Below are positions 47,501 to 54,375 of a stretch of DNA of 64,000 nt, piece after piece. The notes beneath the pieces are model-generated. The model searched no databases. It was not told the origin of the DNA and saw only the letters and a list, made by a program, of their open reading frames with translations. The stretch lies in contig JAWKUB010000002.1 in assembly GCA_041398745.1 (NCBI GenBank), positions 1,123,671 through 1,187,670 on the forward strand, written 5' to 3'. A program made the translations under genes and the position numbers. Origin of the DNA: JACKHO01 sp041398745. GTDB taxonomy: Bacteria; Planctomycetota; Planctomycetia; Planctomycetales; Planctomycetaceae. Each line of letters starts with the position of its first letter. Within the stretch, counting starts at the first letter, position 1.

Positions 47501-49329
47501 TCATGAGCAACACCGACGACTTGAGTCCCATCAGACTGGCTGGACGCCGTGAACAGCCGCGCCGTAATGAAAGCTTCCACCAAAGTCTGCTGAGCTGCAC
47601 TTTGTTGGAATCGCTGAAGCGGAACGGTGCGGCGAACGAACGTTTCTTCGCCTCCCCGCCCGATTGACACCATCTCTGCCAGCACCGACTCAAACGCGCC
47701 ATTAGCTGCTGGACCGTACTCCTCTGCGAAACGTGTGTACGTCTCTTCGCACTGGTGCCGTAAGGCTCCTTCCAATCCGCCGAGTAGATTGAACTCCGCA
47801 AACGTGAGCGTGCATTCGTTGGATCGATTCTCGCATAACTCATGTAGCAAGTGCTCAAGCAGTGGCAGGAGTTCCGTGTGTTCCGTCGCTTCCCGCAGAA
47901 TTTGATCTGCCAGAGTTTTCTCGCCCTCCCTTTCAAACTGCAGTCCAGCCAGTTGCGCGGGGCCGGTTATTAAGCGTTGAAGTGCATCTGAAGTTGGGGG
48001 CAACAAATCGAATTGGCCGGCTCCCTCTTTCATCCGGACCAGCGCCGCGAGCTTCTGACAGTCTGGGTAGAAATCACTTCGAACCGTTGCGACAACCCAG
48101 ACGACTCCAGAGCGGGCGAGCACTTCCAAGACTGAAAGTAGGTTTTGACGTGATTGTTCATCACAGCCGGTAAAAAGTTCTTCCAGTTGGTCGAGGAGCA
48201 ATATGAGGCGAGTATCGCCGTACTTGCTGCCGCCGGCATGCAATGCATCACGAACACGGAGGGCAAACCGTGTTATCCAGTCGTGGAATTCGTTGGGATT
48301 CTGCGGCGGGAAAACATCATCCGACCACTGTCGTAACTCGGGCAACACGCCATCTTGCTGCAGCGACGTCACCAGCCCGGCAAGTAAATCGGCCCCCAGG
48401 CGGCTGGGTTGGAGCACTAGATGACGCCAATGATGAATCTCTTCATCCAGTTCATGGTTACAGATATCAGGTAGCAGGCCAGCCAGAGCGAGTGATGATT
48501 TGCCACTGCCGCTCGGACCGCTGATGAGGACAAACGCACATCCGCGACGTGCCTGCTCCCGCAGTTGTGTGCGAAGCGAAACAACTTCATCTTCGCGACC
48601 AAAGAAAACTGGTGCGTGTTGAAATTCAAATGCTTCCAAACCTCGAAACGGCGAACCTTGAGTGTCGATGTTCCAGACCGGTTGCGAAGAACCGCTTCCA
48701 GCAAGTTCATCCAGCAATTCCGTTAGATGAACTCGCAACCTCTGAGCAAATGTTGTCGGTTGATCGAAACTGTGATACGCCCGCACATTGGTGCCAGTTT
48801 CTGCATCACGAAACTCTTCTGTGATGAACTCTGTCACCAGCCGCTTCTGAGAGATTTCCGCCAACTTGCGTTCATCAGGCTTACCGCGTAGTCGCTCTTC
48901 GAATGAGGCGTCATCGGTCCGCGTATACACCAGGATGGCAGGACGTGGTGGCTCCCCCCGCTCCGTACAGTGTTGGCGCGCCTTGAGCATGAGGTCCCAT
49001 TCCCGTTCAGTCCCGCTTCGATAGGCTCTACTGTCGTCGCACAGCATCAGCGGTCCGGTAGGGCTGCCGAGTCGAGACCAGAGAATGAAGACGGCAATGT
49101 CGACAGGTGCAGTCGTCAGCACCACGTCGATTCCGTCCTGAAACTTCATATCCGCCTGAAGCGGCAGCTCTTCCCACAGCACTGCCTGCAACTTCAATCG
49201 TCCCGCATAAGTCTTTCGCAACTGATGCACCACACCACGCGCCCGCTCTCGCTCGTCATGCACGTCGCCCGGACTCGAAATGAAAATGCGTACACGTCGT
49301 TCGGTCACGGAATTTCTCGCGCCAGCCAT
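44515..49329 (-). CDS. DUF4062-STAND NTPase-TM-WD40 protein (15 WD repeats)
   Basis: 1604 residues. Residues about 10-205 are a DUF4062-like, TIR/SEFIR-related domain (VRIFISSPGDVHDERERA). Residues 225-690 are a novel STAND NTPase (FFGREDEVV, Walker A GPSGSGKSS at 271-279, Walker B LILLLDQLEELF, sensor VVATVRSDFYPDC). A membrane helix follows at about 700-722 (MGILSLATIISVSLGLYAW), then an Ala/Glu-rich coiled coil to about 790, and 15 WD40 repeats from about 837 to 1455 in 42-residue units (GH...VNSVAFSPDGTRIVSGSWD...LKVWD). Fifteen repeats would make two propellers. The tail is Trp/Ala-rich helical. STAND-WD40 proteins act as switchable scaffolds; here the propellers should lie across the membrane from the NTPase. 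Last gene of the minus-strand locus, 52 bp after the RCK-RyR gene. No clear ribosome site. Confidence 0.9.
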   Translation of the reverse strand: MAGARNSVTERRVRIFISSPGDVHDERERARGVVHQLRKTYAGRLKLQAVLWEELPLQADMKFQDGIDVVLTTAPVDIAVFILWSRLGSPTGPLMLCDDSRAYRSGTEREWDLMLKARQHCTERGEPPRPAILVYTRTDDASFEERLRGKPDERKLAEISQKRLVTEFITEEFRDAETGTNVRAYHSFDQPTTFAQRLRVHLTELLDELAGSGSSQPVWNIDTQGSPFRGLEAFEFQHAPVFFGREDEVVSLRTQLREQARRGCAFVLISGPSGSGKSSLALAGLLPDICNHELDEEIHHWRHLVLQPSRLGADLLAGLVTSLQQDGVLPELRQWSDDVFPPQNPNEFHDWITRFALRVRDALHAGGSKYGDTRLILLLDQLEELFTGCDEQSRQNLLSVLEVLARSGVVWVVATVRSDFYPDCQKLAALVRMKEGAGQFDLLPPTSDALQRLITGPAQLAGLQFEREGEKTLADQILREATEHTELLPLLEHLLHELCENRSNECTLTFAEFNLLGGLEGALRHQCEETYTRFAEEYGPAANGAFESVLAEMVSIGRGGEETFVRRTVPLQRFQQSAAQQTLVEAFITARLFTASSQSDGTQVVGVAHEALLRVWPRVTTWIERNREFLRLRAAVEHAQARWKSQEEDRSLLLSAGLSLEEGRRLLTLSSQPLRPEIVSYIQHSIDAYEQARQRDAQRRRLVMGILSLATIISVSLGLYAWHKADIATKSETKANNSALAESAARKEADEKRGEAERDRNKARAAEKLAEGRRQQAEQSAEELEATLARSNYFLAVARWNEGRASEARTLLQRIPVKHRNIEWYLDQRLFQGSFITLHGHSRGVNCAALSPGGTRIVSGSWDNTLKVWDVATGEELRTLTGHANQIYSVVFSPDGTRIVSGSADTTLKVWDTATGQELRTINGHQLGVTGVTFSPDGARLVSGSFDGTLKVWDAPTGQEIQTLSGHTGFVSSVAFSPDGTQVASSSWDNTLKMWDAVTGQELRTLTGHRSPVNSVAFSPDGTRIVSGSWDNTLKMWDAVTGQELRTLTGHRSPVNSVAFSPDGTRIVSGSGDNVLRVWNASSGQELLTLTGHTEEVNCVTFSADGTYVISASDDKTIKLWDAYIGQALRSLVGHKISVNTVAFSPDGTHLVSGSGDRTLKVWDAISGRESVILTRHSSIVTSAAFSPDGTRIVSGSWDKTLKVWDAATGKELSTLTGHTDFVTCVAFNPYGTHIVSGSRDKTLRVWDASSGRVLKVLEGHGDRVKCVAFSPDGAQIISGSEDNTLKLWDLATGQQLRTLTGHSSDVDSVAFSPNGARIVSGSGDKTLKLWDRTTGHKIRTLAGHASSVTSLVFSPDGTRIVSGSSDDTLKVWDAVTGQELRSLNGHGSSVKSVAISPNGDQIASGSSDDTLKIWDAAVGEEQWILTGHTDHVFNAAFSPDGMQIATRDSGQRVLLWDWQAGNSQEADALPDWARHSAARSPDGRWLVVPKGNDVMLVDLDYKKNPREQAYLKSKARPKPWWHVEQARAAEEANDWFTAQFHWAWAIEGSQKLGKADDERFARAQESLQAAHTKWLAELAERPEEEQPADPDQILPLVVRKHLE
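46117..46368 (-). repeat. Perfect 126-bp tandem duplication of one WD40 repeat
   Basis: 46117-46242 is repeated base for base at 46243-46368, exactly one 42-codon WD repeat, coding for repeats 5 and 6 of the array. Neighbouring repeats are clearly diverged from these, so this pair is a recent duplication or gene-conversion event. Confidence 0.95.
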
Positions 49330-49381
49330 TGAAAGATGTCGAGGGGCACTATAAGCCAGTCACCACTTCCCGGCGAATTAC

Positions 49382-51409
49382 TCAGTCCTTTCGCTCCAAA
49401 CGGTAGTCAGCCTTTGCAAATGTAATTGCCAAACGGTTGACGATGTCGATGTCGTATTGTCGCGTTCTGTCATCAAGCTCTTCCCAGGGAACGAGAAATG
49501 GAGAAAGCTTGTGGGTTGGATCGGAGCCTTGAATGCTGCGATCGAGCTTCCAACCTGCGGCTTTCATAGAAGTCATCCAATTGTTGTGTTCATCCATGGC
49601 GAGTTGCTTCAACTGCCATTCATCGAGGTCCGTCCCTAGACGAGGGGAAAGTGCAAGATGGGGAGCATACAGCAAGTCATAGGTCGGACGGCTCTGTTTG
49701 GGAGTTGTGTTGTGCTCAACATAGTCGGCAAGTCGAGTCGCCTGATCACGATTGCTTTGGCGGTACACTTCGTCCAAATCGTTCCAGGAACAGCGTGCCT
49801 CCTTCGCACGGAGAGTATCGGCCTGTTGTTGGTTCCCTGCCAGAATTGCGTCGCGAAGCTGCTTGTCGGTGGTCAATAGATACTGTTGATGAATAACCTG
49901 GGCAAGCATTTCAATTTCAGGATTCATGGAAAGCAGGACTTCCTGCACTCGATCGCGAAACCCTACTGCTACCAAATTGGCATTTCCTTTCGAGCAAGTG
50001 GCGACACCTAATTCATTCCGATGGAGCAAAGGGCCAAATCCTGAATTCTCTTCCAATACTCGTACCACTACTGAAACGTTTTCATTCCCTGGAATTGAGT
50101 CCAGCAGCCGCCTCAATTCCAGTCCCTGCCTTACAGCCATTCCCTCATCGGCGAGGCAAATAAAAATCGCATCGTACTTGTTCTCAATGAGCATGGCTTT
50201 CATTTCATCGCTACGAAAACCACATCGTGCTGCGCGCCAGGGAAATGAGCGAAGGAAACACGCGTCGTTCTCAGTTGGATATGTCGTTGAGTCGTGCTCC
50301 TTAAGATAATTAACTCGTTTGGTCATACAGTCGACAAATGCATCTGCATGCTCGTCGATGACATCAATGACCAGTCGCACCGAAGTTGTCACCAGGATGT
50401 CGTTTTGATCGATGTACCAGTCCTTGGCCGCTCGAGTAATGAGCGACTCTCCCATCCTTAGTTCTTTTCCGAGTCCGATTACCAGTAGGTTGCCAAGTGG
50501 TCGGGGGCTGTCGAGAAGGCGTGTTTCACGTAGCATTGCTCGCGCGACCATTTCCCGTAAGCAGAATACACTGAGGCGGAGCCGATCTTTACTGTTCGTG
50601 TAGAGTGAGTCGTGGCGAATTGCCTCAACCAGTCCCGGCTCGGTAACGCCCAACAAACAATTTACTTGATTGGGCTCCCGCTGCCTGAACGGATGCTCAA
50701 TTTTCTCAACCACTGCAGTTTGCTCGCCATGACATTGAAGCATGTGGTAGACGAGATATGCCAGTCCCACGTTCTCCCGATCATTACCCGATATCAAGAC
50801 AATGCGTTCCGCCCGCTTGATTCGCGCCCGCTTCAGCATTGCTTGTTCGTATGGCGAACCAATTAAGACGATCGCTCCCGCTTTGGTGCAGGCCTCAATC
50901 GCAGGATGATTTGCGTCCGGCTCAATAATAATGACGCTCTTCCATTGGTTGAGCAGCTTGATGACAAATTCTTCGTGATTCTCTTCTGGGCGGCCCAATC
51001 CCGTCAGCACGACATGATTTCTGGCAAATAACCAAGTCGACAGGCTCAGCGCGGGCTGCGAAAACAGCTTCGCGACAATGCTCGCCACTCCGCCGAAGAA
51101 GAATGTCGCCCCCAGCCAGCGTCCCAATTCCAAACACCAGTTGAGCGGCTTCTCGTCCGACTCAACGGCGGGGCTGGACATCACCAAGGTCTTCAGTGCG
51201 TGGTAGAACTCCGTCTGCGGAGTCGAGAACCGTGAGTCATTGAGTTTGGACAGGCCGACCCACGTAAAAACGACAGTCAACGAAATCAACAACACGGCGA
51301 TTGCGAACCATTGTCGCCACACCCACGCAATCCGCCGCATCAAATAGGACAAGCACCAAAATCGAATGTTTGGCAGCTGCTTGAAAATCTCAGAAATTTG
51401 CGGCCACAT
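49382..51409 (-). CDS. Membrane protein with two RCK/TrkA-N-like domains and a C-terminal RyR domain
   Basis: 675 residues. Two membrane helices (about 28-50 and 95-118) flank a pore-like stretch (HALKTLVMSSP ... LNWCLELGRWLGATFFFGG). A first RCK/TrkA-N Rossmann domain follows (about 128-260; VVLTGLGRPEENHEEFV, SVIIIEPDANH, GAIVLIGSPYEQAML, AERIVLISGNDREN), then a second, more divergent one (about 300-470; LLVIGLGKELRMGESL). Residues about 575-670 are a RyR domain (LAMDEHNNWMTSMKAAGWKLD ... LSPFLVPWEELDDRTRQYDID). Layout resembles potassium-channel/RCK proteins, but no GYG selectivity filter is visible. RyR domains bind small ligands in bacterial conflict systems; RCK domains bind nucleotides. 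I infer a ligand-gated channel or membrane sensor. GGGAG precedes the ATG at 51409, 32 bp after the RyR gene. Confidence 0.85.
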   Translation of the reverse strand: MWPQISEIFKQLPNIRFWCLSYLMRRIAWVWRQWFAIAVLLISLTVVFTWVGLSKLNDSRFSTPQTEFYHALKTLVMSSPAVESDEKPLNWCLELGRWLGATFFFGGVASIVAKLFSQPALSLSTWLFARNHVVLTGLGRPEENHEEFVIKLLNQWKSVIIIEPDANHPAIEACTKAGAIVLIGSPYEQAMLKRARIKRAERIVLISGNDRENVGLAYLVYHMLQCHGEQTAVVEKIEHPFRQREPNQVNCLLGVTEPGLVEAIRHDSLYTNSKDRLRLSVFCLREMVARAMLRETRLLDSPRPLGNLLVIGLGKELRMGESLITRAAKDWYIDQNDILVTTSVRLVIDVIDEHADAFVDCMTKRVNYLKEHDSTTYPTENDACFLRSFPWRAARCGFRSDEMKAMLIENKYDAIFICLADEGMAVRQGLELRRLLDSIPGNENVSVVVRVLEENSGFGPLLHRNELGVATCSKGNANLVAVGFRDRVQEVLLSMNPEIEMLAQVIHQQYLLTTDKQLRDAILAGNQQQADTLRAKEARCSWNDLDEVYRQSNRDQATRLADYVEHNTTPKQSRPTYDLLYAPHLALSPRLGTDLDEWQLKQLAMDEHNNWMTSMKAAGWKLDRSIQGSDPTHKLSPFLVPWEELDDRTRQYDIDIVNRLAITFAKADYRLERKD

Positions 51410-51441
51410 GAAAAACTCCCGAAGGTCTAGTTCTGTTCAAC

Positions 51442-51750
51442 TTAACGCGGTTCCGCCCCGTGCGTTGGCGGCGAGACTGTGTAACCCATCGCCAGTACCG
51501 CCTTCAGCGTCTCGCCAGCCGTCTTGCGGTCATACTCCTTTTCCGCTTCCGGCAGATCTGCGTATGGCACGAGGCAGGGGTGCTTTTTGTTCGCGTCATC
51601 ACGCTTGGAGCCATAAGTCCAGCCGTCGGAAATCCGCTGGGCGGCCCAGACGTCGTGGGTATTTTCTGCCAGCCTTTCCAGCAGGTCGAGCAACGTTTCT
51701 GGGAGGACCACGTCTGACGTATCGAGCGGATGGGGCGTATAAGTGGTCAT
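51442..51750 (-). CDS. Stand-alone RyR domain protein
   Basis: 102 residues that are almost entirely one RyR domain: PETLLDLLERLAENTHDVWA, then ISDGWTYGSKRDDANKKHP and CLVPYADLPEAEKEYDRKTA. It fits the RyR consensus more closely than the RyR domain in the next gene. The ATG overlaps the stop of the kinase-fold gene by 4 bp (ATGA), so the two are coupled. RyR domains are small ligand-binding modules that in bacteria recur in signalling and conflict loci. It may be a soluble sensor or adaptor working with the RCK-RyR membrane protein encoded immediately after. Confidence 0.88.
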   Translation of the reverse strand: MTTYTPHPLDTSDVVLPETLLDLLERLAENTHDVWAAQRISDGWTYGSKRDDANKKHPCLVPYADLPEAEKEYDRKTAGETLKAVLAMGYTVSPPTHGAEPR

Positions 51751-53918
51751 GGCGCGACTTCTCTGGTGTCTGGAAAGAGCTGATCAAGTGCAGAGTCAAT
51801 GAGTGCTGTATGATAGGGCTCGTCCAGGTGTTCGCGAAGCCACTCGAGTTGTCGACGCATGCTCTGCCGATCTCGTCGAGTACAATCTGGATCTTGAGCG
51901 GCCCGTTGATAACAACGCAAGGCGGTTTTGATGTCATCGCCCAGGAGCAGTCGGGCCTCACCTTGGGTGGCATGATGCCAGAATGAGTCGCGTGTGACAT
52001 CGACTTGATCCAAGAGTGACAGGACCCTCAGGGCATGCTCGCGTGCGGCTGTTCGATTGCCCAGTAGCCAGTTAAGCGTCGCCACATTGATTGCCGGGAA
52101 GTAACCGCCCTGCAGTGCCTCGGCCTTCTCGTAAAACTCCAATGCGCGACGCAGGGCGTTGTCGTCGGGTTGTGGCCCGGCAATTCCCTGCCGTTTCCAG
52201 AGCGATCCGAACCGAGCTGGTACCTCTTCCGAGGTTGAACGGTAGCGTGTAAGGACAGAGTTCAACAATTGCTCGGCAGCCTGTTGATTCCCCTCTTCAA
52301 GGTAGGCCAACGCCAACTCTTCATCGATTTCCAGGACATGAGAATACTCGTCTTGAAGTTGCGTCAACTCCTCAACACCTTGGTTGAGTTGCTCTGCATC
52401 GCCCGAACGGGCGAGTTGCCGTGCCCGGAGAAATCGTGGTCGATAGCAGGTTTCTCCAACTGGCCGTGACGCTTCCGTAGCGAGTGTGGATTCGGGAATG
52501 AGACGTCGCGCACTCACTCCGGCCCCGACCAGGGCAACAGTTGTCATGCGGGAGTCGTAGTTCGGATACAGCCCAGCTCGCAACAGGTACCAGCAGAGCA
52601 TGAAGTCATATTCGCGAAGCCAATCGAATCCGCCGCCGAGGTGACGCTGAGCCATGCGACGGATAGCGAGGGCTCCGCCAGCAAGACGCTGCACCGACTT
52701 GGGCAGATTCTTCACGGCCACCGCCAAGCGTCGATCGTTCGGCAACAGGTTTTTCGCATCTAATGAGTCGATGTCGTCATCGTCCGTCGACGCCGCGTAC
52801 TGATCAAGCTCTTCGCTCCGGGCCGCAATGAATTGCCAATAGGTCAGGCACTGATGAACGAAGGCTTGCCGTTCGAATGCTCCGTCGGCGGGCAACAACC
52901 GCGTTGCCAATTCGACTTCCAACTTGATGAAGTCCCAAGCAATAAAGTTGTCTCGGCGGAAACTTTCGTAGTCGAACAACGCGCAGCTCATGACCGCGTC
53001 ATCCAAAATGGCAACTTCCACGTTGCGGGCATGTAAGTCCCCATGGGCATAGCCTCGATGTACTACCGGCAAACGCCCATCAATATCGCGCTGTTCCCAC
53101 AAGCCGGTCAGCACATCGATGGGATCGGCGTAGACCGGGTGGTGAGAAGCGAGTAGCGCCAGCGTTTCACGACGGATTTGGTGCCGTTCGTCGTCATACT
53201 GGTCGTAGGAGACAGCAGGAACCGTGGCCAGTGGATCAACCGCGCTGTCGACCAGAGGTTCGCGCCAACGTTGCAGCACGGTCGTCAATGGTGGCAGTGC
53301 GGCGGATCCGAGATACACTGAAGAATTCACTCGCGATTTGCGGGCGAAGAAATGTGTCGCAAGCCGGTCGTAGAGATACTTAATTTGGGCGATGATGGAA
53401 TGTGGATTCGGCTGACCGAAGCGGCACGCCCGAAAAATCGCTTCTTCCAACGACATGACGTTTCGTGATCCGAGTACCATGGCAGCGTCACCGTACACAA
53501 TGGCTTGTGGCGGGCCCTCACCACGGGGCGGAAAGGGATCGAGCGAGACGAACATATTGTCGCTTCGCAAGTGCGGCGGACGTGCCGAATCCCAGGCTGT
53601 CATTTCAGTTTCCAGAGCCTGCAACCGGTCTGGCATGGCCACTTTGACAATGTAGACGGAAGGTGAATGAAACGGCCCGCTGCTGGCCGCACCATCATGC
53701 TCAGGCTGTACTTCGACCAGCAGAATCCCTAATCCGTCAAAGTCCCGATAGCCCGACAGTCGATCCCTCACCAGAATGACCTGCCCGGGAAACGTCGCGG
53801 CTAATGTTTGGTTGAACGCTGACTGGATGTCCTGAAACGCGTCAGGATTCTCCCCCTCCAGTCGATGAACCACCTTCCGCAAACTCTCCGCCGCACTGAT
53901 GAGCCAGTAAACAGACAT
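51747..53918 (-). CDS. Kinase-fold (APH-like) protein with TPR/TRAFs-binding-like C-terminus
   Basis: 723 residues. The N-terminal ~150 are alpha/beta with no family I recognise. In the middle a kinase-fold phosphotransferase signature is visible near 285-325: YAHGDLHARNVEVAIL with the catalytic Asp and Asn, then CALFDYESF for the metal-binding Asp, as in aminoglycoside/choline kinases. The C-terminal ~250 residues are TPR-like helices (EELALAYLEEGNQQAAEQLL, ALEFYEKAEALQGGYFPAINVATLNW) ending with ARLLLGDDIKTALRCYQRA and RQLEWLREHL, similar to the TRAFs-binding (DUF4071) region. It may phosphorylate a partner or small molecule. It lies between a small frameshifted gene (3-bp gap) and the RyR gene (4-bp overlap), so is part of one tightly packed unit. 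Confidence 0.8.
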   Translation of the reverse strand: MSVYWLISAAESLRKVVHRLEGENPDAFQDIQSAFNQTLAATFPGQVILVRDRLSGYRDFDGLGILLVEVQPEHDGAASSGPFHSPSVYIVKVAMPDRLQALETEMTAWDSARPPHLRSDNMFVSLDPFPPRGEGPPQAIVYGDAAMVLGSRNVMSLEEAIFRACRFGQPNPHSIIAQIKYLYDRLATHFFARKSRVNSSVYLGSAALPPLTTVLQRWREPLVDSAVDPLATVPAVSYDQYDDERHQIRRETLALLASHHPVYADPIDVLTGLWEQRDIDGRLPVVHRGYAHGDLHARNVEVAILDDAVMSCALFDYESFRRDNFIAWDFIKLEVELATRLLPADGAFERQAFVHQCLTYWQFIAARSEELDQYAASTDDDDIDSLDAKNLLPNDRRLAVAVKNLPKSVQRLAGGALAIRRMAQRHLGGGFDWLREYDFMLCWYLLRAGLYPNYDSRMTTVALVGAGVSARRLIPESTLATEASRPVGETCYRPRFLRARQLARSGDAEQLNQGVEELTQLQDEYSHVLEIDEELALAYLEEGNQQAAEQLLNSVLTRYRSTSEEVPARFGSLWKRQGIAGPQPDDNALRRALEFYEKAEALQGGYFPAINVATLNWLLGNRTAAREHALRVLSLLDQVDVTRDSFWHHATQGEARLLLGDDIKTALRCYQRAAQDPDCTRRDRQSMRRQLEWLREHLDEPYHTALIDSALDQLFPDTREVAP

Positions 53919-53921
53919 GCG

Positions 53922-54357
53922 TTACTCCGTAGTTGATTCCGCTGAGACATCAGGCTCCACCGGAACCAGCAGTTCGTCAAGATGCGGTGAAATGGGTTCG
54001 GTGAGGGGCAGGAAGTGTATGGGTGATTTGCCTTCCGCTTTGTATTGTGCATCGAGAGAGGCGACAACTTTGTGCGTGGAGTAGGCGGGACCAAGCATTT
54101 GGTCGAGAAGTGGGGCGATGGGCGCGCCCGGCGTGAGACCCGTGACCACCTTGCACCTCAAACGCGATGATGAACTTTTGCTGAGGAACCTCCGTGAACC
54201 CACGAAGCCGCTGCTTGACAATGATGTCTGAAGCCTGCTGACCCGCGAGCGCCTGTCGCAGTTCTTGGTTGAGTTGCTGACGAAGGTCGTCCCCGAGATC
54301 GCGACGAGCGTCGGCCATCCAGGTGACATTGGATTGCGTGATCAGTTGCTCTGACAT
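53922..54357 (-). pseudogene. Small conserved-looking gene interrupted by one frameshift
   Basis: The reading starts at an ATG at 54357 (MSEQLITQSNVTWMADARRD) with GGAG 9 nt upstream. Near 54155 it leaves frame: KFIIAFEV continues as nonsense, while the frame one base over continues KVVTGLTPGAPIAPLLDQML and runs to a stop at 53922, 3 bp before the next ATG. Removing a single C near GAGGTGCAAGGTGG would give one uninterrupted protein of about 145 residues. It has no domain I recognise. Position between the TPR gene and the kinase gene, and the coherent composition on both sides of the break, argue for a real gene. The frameshift could be a mutation, a sequencing error or, less likely, programmed. 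Confidence 0.6.
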
Positions 54358-54375
54358 CGTCGGTTCTCCAATTCG

